From positions 1 through 42,999 of the forward strand of contig CALAZI010000053.1 in assembly GCA_937895955.1 (NCBI GenBank): a stretch of 42,999 bases of DNA. The letters are read 5' to 3'. This stretch comes from an uncultured Alphaproteobacteria bacterium (GTDB lineage Bacteria; Pseudomonadota; Alphaproteobacteria; Caulobacterales; Parvularculaceae). The translations under genes and the position numbers were made by a program. The notes under the pieces were generated by a model, which was not told where the DNA came from, ran no database searches, and worked only from the letters and a program-made list of their open reading frames with translations. Of this stretch, positions 31,366 through 38,840 are shown piece after piece; the first letter of the stretch is position 1, and the number at the start of each line of letters is the position of its first letter.

Positions 31366-34236
31366 ATGACAGAAAAAAATCAAGGCGTCGGCCGGCTTAG
31401 AGCCGTCCGGCGGGGATTGCTTTTGGGACTTTCGCTGTCGGCGCTTTCGGGCGTCGCTTTGGCCCAGGACGCTGCTCCTTCAGACGATGAGATCGTCGTC
31501 ACGGGATCGCGCATTCGGCAAAATCCGCTCAATGCGAACCGGCCCGTTATGAATCTGGATGAAGAGGCGATCGACAAATCCGGTCTTAACTCGGTCGGCG
31601 ATTTTCTGCAGCGCCTGCCGGCTTCCGGCGGCGGCCTCAACGCCAAGGTCAACTCTTCCGGCAATTTCGGAAACCCGCCTGACGGCGGCGGCGTCGGCGC
31701 CGGGTCTGCTGAAATCGACCTTCGCTATCTCGGTTCCAGACGAACGCTTGTTCTGGTCGACGGTCTTCGCTGGGTGAACGGCGCGTCGGCTTCGGGCGTG
31801 CCGGGAGCGACTGACCTCAACACGATCCCGTCGAGCATCATTCAGCGAATCGAAGTCCTGCAGGACGGCGCATCGCCGATCTACGGTTCGGACGCGATCG
31901 CCGGCGTCATCAACATCATCACCAAACAGGATCAGGAAGGCTTCGCGGCCTCCGCGCAGGTCGGCGCCTATGACAAGGGCGACGGCGTTTCGCAGGACTA
32001 CCAGGTTTCGTGGGGAACCGGGAACGACAGAACGCGGATCTTCTTCGCCGGCCAGTATGTCCATCAAAATTCGGTCGACTCGGCTGACCGCGACTTATCC
32101 GATTTCCCGGTCGCGACGCTTGACCAGTGCATCAACACCTGCTCATCGGCGACGCCGTTCGGCCGGTTTATCTTCACCGATCCGATGATGGTCGATTACG
32201 ACCTTACCCTTGCTGACGGCTTCACGTATTCGGGATCGAACCCGGCTTTTCCGGGCGACTTCAAGAATTTCACGACAGCGGACAGATTCAACTTCTCGCC
32301 GTTTAATTACATCCTGACGCCGCAGGAGCGCCTCGGCTTCATGACGCAAGTCACGTCGGAATTGACTGACTCGATCCAGTTTCGCGCCAAGGCGCTCTAC
32401 AATAATCGTCAGTCGGTCAATCAGGCCGCGCCGATTCCGCTTTTCGTCGGCCCCTTCGGCGGCAACGGCAATCGGATGGACACGATCTCGATTGACGCCA
32501 CCAACCCGTACAATCCGTTCGGCTTCACGCTAAGCGGCACGAGCGGCCCGGGTTACGGCGTTTTCCGTCGCTTCTTCGAAGCGGGCCCGCGTCATTTCGA
32601 GCAGAATGTCGACACGTATTACGTCTCAGGAACGTTCTCCGGCGATCTCGGCGACAAGTTCTACTGGGATGCGTCCGCCTATTGGTCGCGCAACCATGCC
32701 GACCAGGTCGCGAACGGAATCGTCAATTCGGCGCGGCTGGAGCAAGCTTTGGGGCCGATCGCGCTCTGCACCGGATCCTGCGTGCCGTTCAACATTTTCG
32801 GCGGACCGGGATCGATCACGCAAGCGATGGTCGATTACGTCACGTTTGATCAGCATGACGTTTCCGAGCAGGAAATCTGGGATCTGCAATTCAATCTTGG
32901 CGGCGAACTGTTCAACCTGCCGGCAGGGCCGCTCGCCTTTGCGGCCGGCTTTGAACATCGCGACCAGTCCGGATTTTTCAATCCTGATCCGATCGTCGCC
33001 GCCGGCGACACGGCGGACATTCCGGCGCAACCGACCGCAGGCGGCTACAATGCCGACGAAATGTACGGCGAGCTGAGCATTCCGCTATTTCATGACCTTG
33101 CCTTTGCGCAATCGATCGAAGGCAATTTCGCCATCCGTCACTCGTCCTATTCAACGGGATTCAAAACGACTGCGATCAAATACGGCGGTCGCTGGCGCGT
33201 GTCGGATGATCTGACCATCCGCGGCGGCTTCACTGAAGGCTTCCGCGCCGCCACAATCGGCGAGCTGTTCGGCACGGCGTCGCGCTTCGACGCTCTGCTG
33301 AACGATCCCTGCTCGGCGCCGGTCGCCGCCGCCTTCGTCGCCAACTGCGCAACCCTGGGCGTTCCGACCACCTATACCCAGATCAATGCGCAGATCTCGG
33401 TGACTGTCGGCGGCAATCCGAATCTTCAGGCTGAAGAATCGGATTCGTGGAATGTCGGCGCCACCTATGCGCCGCAATGGGAAGGCTTCCTCGAAAACTT
33501 TGTCGTTGAAGCCAATTATTACGATATCGAGATCGAAGGCGCGATTCAGGCGCTTGATGCGCAACTTCAGCTCACCAACTGCGCAGCAACGCTCGATCCG
33601 ACGCTGTGCGGCGGCATCACGCGCAACAGCGCCGGTTTCATCACGTCTTTCTCGAACCAGCTGACCAATATCGGCGGCATCAACACCAGAGGACTTGACT
33701 GGTCGATGGCGTTCGACGTTCCCCTCGGCGACACCAACCTCAACATCAACTGGCTGTCGACGCGACTGTTCGATTACACCGAGATCACGCCGACATCGAC
33801 CGGCTTCCTTGAAATCTCGCGGGAAGGCGAATTGCGCAGCACGCCGCAACAGGCTTTCCCGAAACTGAAATCGACGCTGGTCGCCGATTGGGATCTCGGA
33901 TCGCTCAGCGTGCGAAGCGCTTGGCGCTATATCAGCGGGCTTCGCGAACAATGCGTCGGCTTTACGGCGATCCAGAGCATTTCAGGCGCCGTCGGCTGCT
34001 CAAGCTACAACGCGATCGACGACAACCTGTCCTCCAACCGGTTGAAGCCGAAACTCTATATGGATGTCTCCGCGAGCCTCACCGTCAATGACCGCACAGA
34101 GTTGACGGTCGGCGTCAACAACGTGCTTGATACGGACCCGCCCCCCTGCTTCTCTTGCCAGGCCGGCGGCTTCGATCCCGCGACTTACGACGTGCCCGGT
34201 CAGTTCGGTTACATCCGCCTGACAATCACGCCTTGA
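31366..34236 (+). CDS. TonB-dependent outer-membrane receptor
   Basis: 956 aa. A signal peptide (about 1-36, core GLLLGLSLSALSGVALA) is followed by DEIVVTGSRIRQNPL and the plug domain (about 45-200: VGDFLQRLPASGGG, GSRRTLVLVDGLRWV, IQRIEVLQDGASPIYGSDAI). The remainder is the 22-strand barrel, ending in the aromatic-rich GQFGYIRLTITP. Several extracellular-loop cysteine pairs are visible (QCINTC, LCTGSC, PPPCFSC). The ligand is unknown; such receptors import siderophores, vitamins, peptides or glycans. AGGGAG precedes the ATG at 31366; an earlier in-frame start would add 36 non-secretory residues. A strong terminator follows. Confidence 0.95.
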   Translation: MTEKNQGVGRLRAVRRGLLLGLSLSALSGVALAQDAAPSDDEIVVTGSRIRQNPLNANRPVMNLDEEAIDKSGLNSVGDFLQRLPASGGGLNAKVNSSGNFGNPPDGGGVGAGSAEIDLRYLGSRRTLVLVDGLRWVNGASASGVPGATDLNTIPSSIIQRIEVLQDGASPIYGSDAIAGVINIITKQDQEGFAASAQVGAYDKGDGVSQDYQVSWGTGNDRTRIFFAGQYVHQNSVDSADRDLSDFPVATLDQCINTCSSATPFGRFIFTDPMMVDYDLTLADGFTYSGSNPAFPGDFKNFTTADRFNFSPFNYILTPQERLGFMTQVTSELTDSIQFRAKALYNNRQSVNQAAPIPLFVGPFGGNGNRMDTISIDATNPYNPFGFTLSGTSGPGYGVFRRFFEAGPRHFEQNVDTYYVSGTFSGDLGDKFYWDASAYWSRNHADQVANGIVNSARLEQALGPIALCTGSCVPFNIFGGPGSITQAMVDYVTFDQHDVSEQEIWDLQFNLGGELFNLPAGPLAFAAGFEHRDQSGFFNPDPIVAAGDTADIPAQPTAGGYNADEMYGELSIPLFHDLAFAQSIEGNFAIRHSSYSTGFKTTAIKYGGRWRVSDDLTIRGGFTEGFRAATIGELFGTASRFDALLNDPCSAPVAAAFVANCATLGVPTTYTQINAQISVTVGGNPNLQAEESDSWNVGATYAPQWEGFLENFVVEANYYDIEIEGAIQALDAQLQLTNCAATLDPTLCGGITRNSAGFITSFSNQLTNIGGINTRGLDWSMAFDVPLGDTNLNINWLSTRLFDYTEITPTSTGFLEISREGELRSTPQQAFPKLKSTLVADWDLGSLSVRSAWRYISGLREQCVGFTAIQSISGAVGCSSYNAIDDNLSSNRLKPKLYMDVSASLTVNDRTELTVGVNNVLDTDPPPCFSCQAGGFDPATYDVPGQFGYIRLTITP

Positions 34237-34258
34237 TCACAACTGTCTGATGCTTTGA

Positions 34259-34287
34259 CGCCCCGGAGCGATCCGGGGCGTTTTTTT
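34259..34287 (+). terminator. Rho-independent terminator after the TonB receptor
   Basis: CGCCCCGGA (34259-34267), loop GCGA and TCCGGGGCG (34272-34280) form a 9-bp stem followed by seven T. It isolates the receptor gene from the MFS-rimM operon. Confidence 0.95.
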
Positions 34288-34346
34288 ATGCTCGGTCGGC
34301 AGGCTCGATTGCCAATTGACAGCGTCGCCGCTAGGCGTGGCGCGAG

Positions 34347-35588
34347 ATGTCACCCGCCAACGCAGCTAAATCAACACTCGGCTACGCCGAAACCATCGTC
34401 CTTACGGCGGCTGTGATGGCGCTTGGCGCCTTGTCAATCGACATCATGCTGCCGGCGCTTGGCGAGATCGGACGCGAACTCGGCGCGGCGTCGGCCAATG
34501 ACGCTCAATCCGTCGTCTACGCCTTCACCATCGGCTATGGCGTCTCGCAACTCATTTTCGGTCCTCTTACCGACCGTTTCGGGCGACGCCGCATTCTTGT
34601 CATCGCTCTCGCATGTTACGCGGGCGCCGCCGCAATCAGCGCATTTTCATCCTCCTTTGCGCTGCTGCTGGCGGCGCGCGCCCTTCAGGGCGCGCTTACG
34701 GCCGCCACGCGCGTCGCCATAATGGCGAGCGTGCGCGATCGGTTTGAAGGAGCGCGGATGGCGGAAGTCGCCTCCGCCGCAACAACTGTCTTTATGGCCG
34801 CGCCGATTCTGGCGCCTGCTATCGGCCAGGCGATCCTTCTTGCGGGGGAATGGCGGTCAATTTTTATTTTTCTGTCAATCTATGGCGCGGCGCTCTGCGC
34901 CTGGATTTATTTCCGCATGGGAGAAACGCTGAAGCGTGAGGCGCGGCGAAGCCTCAGCTTTCGCTCGGCGTTTTCCGCATACGCCGCCTTCTCGCGCAAT
35001 CGGCAATCCGCCGGCTATACGCTCGCTGTCATGGTCTTGTGGGGCGCCTTTTTCGCCTATCTCGGCGCAGCTCAACAGATCTATGTCGGCGAATTCGGCA
35101 TCGGCGCCTTGTTTCCGCTGGCGTTTGCGGCTGGCGCCGCGCCCTATGGCGCCGCCGCATTGCTGAACGCCTTTATCGTCAGGCGAATAGGCATACGGCG
35201 TCTTCTCCATGGCGGCGTATGCGCCATTATCGCATTCAACGCCGTTCACTTACTGATCGCAATGCAAACGGGGCAATCTTTGTCGCTGTTCATCATGACG
35301 TTATGCGCAACGCTTTTCGCGCTCGGATTTGTCGGCGCCAATGCGACGGCGCTCGCGCTGGAGCCGATGGGCGCGCTGGCGGGCGCCGCTTCGGCGGCGA
35401 ACGGGTTTGCGGCGACGACAGGCGCGGCGCTGATCGGCATGGCGATCGGGCGCATGTTCAACGGCGCGACAACGCTGATTTCGGAAGCTTTTCTCGCGAT
35501 GGGCGCGGCATCTCTCGCTGTCATTTTCTGGACGGAGCGCGGAAAGCTGTTCCTTGCCGAACCCGCTGTCGCGACGGAGGTCAAGTGA
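34347..35588 (+). CDS. MFS transporter, Bcr/CflA drug-efflux family
   Basis: 413 aa with 12 predicted helices. SIDIMLPALGEIGRELG at the first helix, YGVSQLIFGPLTDRFGRRR (motif A) and ALQGALTAATRVAIMASVRD are typical of the Bcr/CflA subfamily of proton-driven multidrug exporters in the inner membrane. Substrate unknown. TTGACA occurs at 34316-34321, but no convincing -10 follows. The stop overlaps the GTG of rimM by 4 bp, so rimM translation is coupled to this transporter. This is an unusual neighbour, in the place where rpsP is normally found. Confidence 0.93.
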   Translation: MSPANAAKSTLGYAETIVLTAAVMALGALSIDIMLPALGEIGRELGAASANDAQSVVYAFTIGYGVSQLIFGPLTDRFGRRRILVIALACYAGAAAISAFSSSFALLLAARALQGALTAATRVAIMASVRDRFEGARMAEVASAATTVFMAAPILAPAIGQAILLAGEWRSIFIFLSIYGAALCAWIYFRMGETLKREARRSLSFRSAFSAYAAFSRNRQSAGYTLAVMVLWGAFFAYLGAAQQIYVGEFGIGALFPLAFAAGAAPYGAAALLNAFIVRRIGIRRLLHGGVCAIIAFNAVHLLIAMQTGQSLSLFIMTLCATLFALGFVGANATALALEPMGALAGAASAANGFAATTGAALIGMAIGRMFNGATTLISEAFLAMGAASLAVIFWTERGKLFLAEPAVATEVK

Positions 35589-36124
35589 GCAAGACGCATC
35601 GCATCTGTCTTGGCGCATTCGCCGGCGCTCATGGCGTCAAGGGCGACGCAAAAATCAAGACTTTCACCGAAAACGAGAGCGGCGTCGCTGATTATGGTCC
35701 CGTTGAAACCGAGGACGGGCGACAGCGCTTTACGTTGCGCTTTATCAGGGTCCTGAAGCCCGGCCTCGCGCTTGTCGCGGCGCCCGAGATTAAAAATCGC
35801 GAAGAAGCCGCGACGCTCGCCGGAACGCGGCTTTACGTCGATCGGAAGCGGTTTCCCGAACTTGAGGACGACGCCTATTACGTTGAAGACTTGGTCGGGC
35901 TCGCCGCATTTGACGATTCCGGCGCGCCGGTGGGCCATGTCTCAGCCGTTCATGATTTCGGCGCGGGACAAGTGATCGAAATTTCGCGCCCAGGCGGCGG
36001 CGCGCTCCTCATCCCCTTCACGCGCGACGCCGCGCCGGTCGTCGATCTCGCCGGCGGCAGGATTGTCATCGCGACGGCGGCGATGGCCGAGATCTCGGCC
36101 GGGCAAGCGGGAGCGAGCGACTAA
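35585..36124 (+). CDS. rimM: ribosome maturation factor RimM
   Basis: 179 aa. RimM binds S19 and helps mature the 30S head. The N-terminal domain opens ICLGAFAGAHGVKGDAKIKT, and the PRC-barrel part has YYVEDLVGLAAFDDSG ... IPFTRDAAPVVDLAGGRI. The start is GTG at 35585 with GGAGG five bases upstream, overlapping the MFS stop; a much longer open frame upstream is only a shadow of the MFS gene. trmD follows after 43 bp. Confidence 0.95.
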   Translation: MSKTHRICLGAFAGAHGVKGDAKIKTFTENESGVADYGPVETEDGRQRFTLRFIRVLKPGLALVAAPEIKNREEAATLAGTRLYVDRKRFPELEDDAYYVEDLVGLAAFDDSGAPVGHVSAVHDFGAGQVIEISRPGGGALLIPFTRDAAPVVDLAGGRIVIATAAMAEISAGQAGASD

Positions 36125-36167
36125 ACCCTCTTGCTCAGGCGCGCCCTGCGCCCCTAAGGAAGCCGGC

Positions 36168-36920
36168 ATGTGGCGGGCGACCATACTGACGCTTTACCCG
36201 GAACTCTTCCCCGGCCCGCTCGGCGCGTCCGTCCTCGGCCGTGCGCGGAGCGAAGGCCTGTGGGACCTTGAAACGGTCAATATCCGCGATTTTTCGGACA
36301 ATCCCTACGGATCGGTCGACGACACGCCGGCGGGCGGCGGCGCAGGACTGGTCATGCGCGCCGACATTCTGGCCGCCGCCATTGACAGCGTTCCCCGAAA
36401 CGATCGGCCTCTCATCTATCTTTCGCCGCGCGGCCGACCCTTCAGCCAGACGATGGCGCGCAAGCTTGCGGCCGGTCCGGGGCTGATAGCCCTGTGCGGA
36501 CGGTTTGAGGGGGTCGATGAGCGGCTTATTGAGGCGCGCGCCCTGGAGGAAGTCTCGCTTGGCGATTTCGTCCTCGCCGGGGGGGAGACGGCCGCCATGG
36601 CGATGGCGGAGGCTTGCGTCCGCCTCATTCCGGGGGTATTGGGCTCGCCTCTTTCGCTGGGCGAGGAAAGCTTCTCGGCGGATGAAGGCGGTTTTCGCGG
36701 CCAGGATGGCGGGAATGTTCTGCTTGAATATCCCCAATATACGCGGCCGCGTCTTTTTGAGGGTCGAGAGATCCCCCCGGTTCTGTTGTCAGGCGATCAC
36801 AAGAAAATCGCCGACTGGCGTCGGGCGAGAGCTGAAGAAATAACGCGCGCGCGACGACCGGATCTCATCGCCTCCGGTCCTATCCGGCGGGACAACAAGG
36901 ATAAGGACGAAAGCCAATGA
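36168..36920 (+). CDS. trmD: tRNA (guanine-N1-)-methyltransferase TrmD
   Basis: 250 aa SPOUT methyltransferase that makes m1G37 in tRNAs to prevent frameshifting. Signature segments: ATILTLYPELFPGPLG, DDTPAGGGAGLVMRAD, LSPRGRPFSQTMARKLA (SAM knot), LCGRFEGVDERLIE and SLGDFVLAGGETAAMAM. AAGGA precedes the ATG at 36168; upstream in-frame starts give no TrmD-like residues. It overlaps rplS by 4 bp. Confidence 0.97.
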   Translation: MWRATILTLYPELFPGPLGASVLGRARSEGLWDLETVNIRDFSDNPYGSVDDTPAGGGAGLVMRADILAAAIDSVPRNDRPLIYLSPRGRPFSQTMARKLAAGPGLIALCGRFEGVDERLIEARALEEVSLGDFVLAGGETAAMAMAEACVRLIPGVLGSPLSLGEESFSADEGGFRGQDGGNVLLEYPQYTRPRLFEGREIPPVLLSGDHKKIADWRRARAEEITRARRPDLIASGPIRRDNKDKDESQ

Positions 36921-37291
36921 ACATCATTGAGCAGCTCGAAAAAGAAGAGATGGAGCGCCTCGCCAAGCCGGTGCCGGAATTCGCGCCGGGCGATACGGTG
37001 AAAGTCGGCGTGAAAGTGAAGGAAGGCGAACGCGAGCGCGTCCAGGCGTATGAAGGCGTCGTCATCGGCCGCGCAGGCTCAGGCCTCAACGAAAGCTTCA
37101 CGGTTCGCAAAATTTCCTTCGGCGAAGGCGTTGAGCGCGTGTTTCCGATTTACTCCCCCGCCGTCGCCTCGATCGAAGTCGTGCGTCGCGGCAAGGTTCG
37201 TCGCGCAAAACTTTATTATCTGCGCGAGCGGCGCGGCAAGTCGGCCCGCATCGCCGAAAAGACCGGCGGCAGGGAAGAAGCGGCCGAATAG
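36917..37291 (+). CDS. rplS: 50S ribosomal protein L19
   Basis: 124 aa, standard L19 (MNIIEQLEKEEMERLAK, EGVVIGRAGSGLNESFTVRK, VERVFPIYSPAVASIEVVRR, LYYLRERRGKSARI). Located at the 30S-50S interface. The ATG overlaps the trmD stop (ATGA). It ends the rimM-trmD-rplS operon and is followed by an intrinsic terminator. Confidence 0.98.
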   Translation: MNIIEQLEKEEMERLAKPVPEFAPGDTVKVGVKVKEGERERVQAYEGVVIGRAGSGLNESFTVRKISFGEGVERVFPIYSPAVASIEVVRRGKVRRAKLYYLRERRGKSARIAEKTGGREEAAE

Positions 37292-37311
37292 TTTCAGAAA
37301 ATTGAAATGCG

Positions 37312-37339
37312 AAAAGCCCGCCGAAAGCGGGCTTTTTTT
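37312..37339 (+). terminator. Rho-independent terminator after rplS, probably bidirectional
   Basis: AAAAGCCCGC, loop CGAAA and GCGGGCTTTTTTT: a 6-bp GC core extended by A-T pairs, with seven T after it. The four A before the stem give a short T-tract on the minus strand, so it may also serve the convergent gene ending at 37361. Confidence 0.93.
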
Positions 37340-37360
37340 GCGCGCTGATCTCCGCCTTCT

Positions 37361-37639
37361 CTATTCAGTGAAGGTCACATCGATTTGCTTGCGGTCGTTT
37401 CGCCACTGATCGACCGAGGCGACGACCGACTGACGGCCGTATTTTTGGCCGCTTACCGTGACCATATGCGTATTGTCGCGCGGCGTTGTCCCGCGCAGCC
37501 GCGCCTCGATTGGCGGCAGCTTTCCGTAGTATGCGACCTTGTCGTCCGCGGCGGGCGGGTTTTCTTCCGCCGACGCCGGCAACGAGACGCACAGGGTCAG
37601 CGCCGCGGTCATGGCGGCTGCAAGGCGATAGGATTTCAT
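37361..37639 (-). CDS. small secreted hypothetical protein
   Basis: 92 aa. MKSYRLAAAMTAALTLCVSL with cleavage near ASAEE indicates export. The mature part is about 68 residues, charged, without recognised domain (KLPPIEARLRGTTPRDNTH, DQWRNDRKQIDVTFTE). I chose the ATG at 37639 because the signal peptide begins there; no strong ribosome binding site is visible. It converges on rplS, with the shared terminator between. Confidence 0.7.
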   Translation of the reverse strand: MKSYRLAAAMTAALTLCVSLPASAEENPPAADDKVAYYGKLPPIEARLRGTTPRDNTHMVTVSGQKYGRQSVVASVDQWRNDRKQIDVTFTE

Positions 37640-37684
37640 GGGATTTGCTTGAACCCTGCATCCGCGGGAAAGAATCCTCGCGGA

Positions 37685-37780
37685 ATGCAACGCTCCGATT
37701 TGCTGCCTTCAGAAGATGATCCGCCCTTTGAAAAAGAGCAAGCCGGCGAGGAGATTAAATTTTGTTACAGCGTGAAATAG
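37685..37780 (+). CDS. possible 31-residue microprotein
   Basis: An open frame encodes 31 residues, acidic in the middle (LLPSEDDPPFEKEQAGEEIK), divergent from the small secreted gene. The stop codon is the first triplet of an 18-bp palindrome. There is no strong ribosome binding site (GGAAAG is about 15 bases upstream), so this may be chance. Listed as a candidate only. Confidence 0.2.
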   Translation: MQRSDLLPSEDDPPFEKEQAGEEIKFCYSVK

Positions 37781-37795
37781 TTCCTACAGGAACTA
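37778..37795. promoter_or_regulatory. 18-bp perfect palindrome, candidate operator
   Basis: TAGTTCCT-AC-AGGAACTA is a perfect 8-bp inverted repeat with a 2-nt centre in the 220-bp gap between the SET gene and the small secreted gene. It is flanked by A-rich sequence. A short T-tract exists on neither strand, so an operator fits better than a terminator. Confidence 0.4.
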
Positions 37796-37837
37796 AAAAG
37801 AGCGCCCATAACGGGCCGAACCGCCGCCGCTGCGGCC

Positions 37838-37870
37838 AAAAAGAAAGAAGCGGAAAGCCTCAGGGCTTCT
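37838..37870 (-). terminator. terminator at the end of the SET gene
   Basis: On the minus strand AGAAGC (37870-37865) pairs with GCTTCT (37851-37846), with an inner AAGCC-CTGA-GGCTT alternative, followed by a T-rich TTCTTTTT. The stem overlaps the stop codon at 37860-37862. Confidence 0.6.
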
Positions 37871-38261
37871 TTTGCAAATCAATCTCGGGCGGCAAAAACT
37901 CATAACCTGTGAAGAAATCATTATAGTTGCAGGTAAGCTCTTCGCCGGCCTTTATGTTGCGCAATGCGCGACCGGCCTCGAAATCGGAATAATCCGTGTT
38001 CGGTTTTTCAGAATGATTCATGAACCGTGAATTATCGACTTCATAAACGATAAAGTCCGGCTTTTCGGGATGCGGAAAGGCGTAGCGGTCGAGCAGCGAT
38101 TTCAAATGCGGCGGCGCATTTAGATACTCTTCTGTCGGGACGAGGCGATCGAATCCCGGCTCGAATTTCGAGATTATCTGCCCTTCTTTCACATCCTCAG
38201 CAGTGAATACGCCGACGCCTTCAATGTCGCTTTTCGCAATATAGGTGTTGATGACGAACAT
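37860..38261 (-). CDS. small SET-domain protein (lysine methyltransferase-like)
   Basis: 133 aa, little more than a SET domain. The order is typical: IEGVGVFTAEDVKEGQII at the N-terminus, then FMNHSEKPNTDY (the NHS motif of the SAM and substrate site) and IKAGEELTCNYNDFF with the catalytic tyrosine region. No pre-SET or post-SET zinc cysteines. Bacterial SET proteins of this size are thought to methylate lysines, but targets are mostly unknown. AGGAATCC precedes the ATG. It lies 29 bp downstream of the GNAT gene on the same strand. Confidence 0.9.
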   Translation of the reverse strand: MFVINTYIAKSDIEGVGVFTAEDVKEGQIISKFEPGFDRLVPTEEYLNAPPHLKSLLDRYAFPHPEKPDFIVYEVDNSRFMNHSEKPNTDYSDFEAGRALRNIKAGEELTCNYNDFFTGYEFLPPEIDLQKKP

Positions 38262-38290
38262 GGATTCCTGCTGGCGGCGACGGCGCCCTT

Positions 38291-38830
38291 CTAGCCGAAT
38301 CTTTTCAGCCAGTCATCGCGATCCGCCGCCCATATGTCGATATCTCCAACGATATCGTGATGAAAAATTTCGCCGGTTTTCCTTTCGCCGATCTTTGCGG
38401 CGACGGTCTGACTGTTGGCGTTCCGCGCGACGATGAGCGAAATGATGCGCGGCAGGTCGGGCTTTTGAGAAAAAATCCAGCGGATTGAAGCGATCGCCGC
38501 CTCGCCGGCATAGCCTTTTCCCCAATGAGCGGGCGCGATCCCCCAGCCGCATTCGAGGCTCGGCCAGCCTTCCGGCTCCCAAGGGCCGACGCGCCCCACC
38601 CATGCGCCGGTCGCGCGTTCGAAGACGGAAAAGAACCCGTAGCCGCGCATCCGCCAGTGTCCGATCATTGACGCAAAGGCGCGCCAGTGCCCCGCCGCCG
38701 TCGGCGGCTTGCCGTCCAGGGTCAAAAATTCCGCCACTCGCGGATCCGACATCATGGCGAAATGCGCATCGATATCATCCGGCGCCAGCGGGCGCAGGGC
38801 GAGACGTTCTGTTTCGAGAGCAACGGACAT
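38291..38830 (-). CDS. GNAT-family N-acetyltransferase (RimJ/RimL-like)
   Basis: 179 aa. LETERLALRPLAPDDIDAHF opens the RimJ/RimL-type GNAT fold. The acetyl-CoA site is WGIAPAHWGKGYAGEAAIAS, followed by LIVARNANSQTVAAKIG and the C-terminal Asp/Trp-rich end. Substrate unknown. The ATG at 38830 was chosen since the homologous part begins there; the longer in-frame reading runs into the glycosyltransferase gene. It starts 10 bp after that gene's stop, so both belong to one operon. Confidence 0.92.
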   Translation of the reverse strand: MSVALETERLALRPLAPDDIDAHFAMMSDPRVAEFLTLDGKPPTAAGHWRAFASMIGHWRMRGYGFFSVFERATGAWVGRVGPWEPEGWPSLECGWGIAPAHWGKGYAGEAAIASIRWIFSQKPDLPRIISLIVARNANSQTVAAKIGERKTGEIFHHDIVGDIDIWAADRDDWLKRFG

Positions 38831-38840
38831 CGGCGCGTTT

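Noticed and set aside
34316..34346. TTGACA before the MFS gene as a promoter
   Set aside because: No acceptable -10 hexamer at 15-19 bp, so not listed as a promoter.
35039..35584. Upstream extension of the rimM frame
   Set aside because: Lies inside the MFS gene in another frame; RimM homology starts at 35585.
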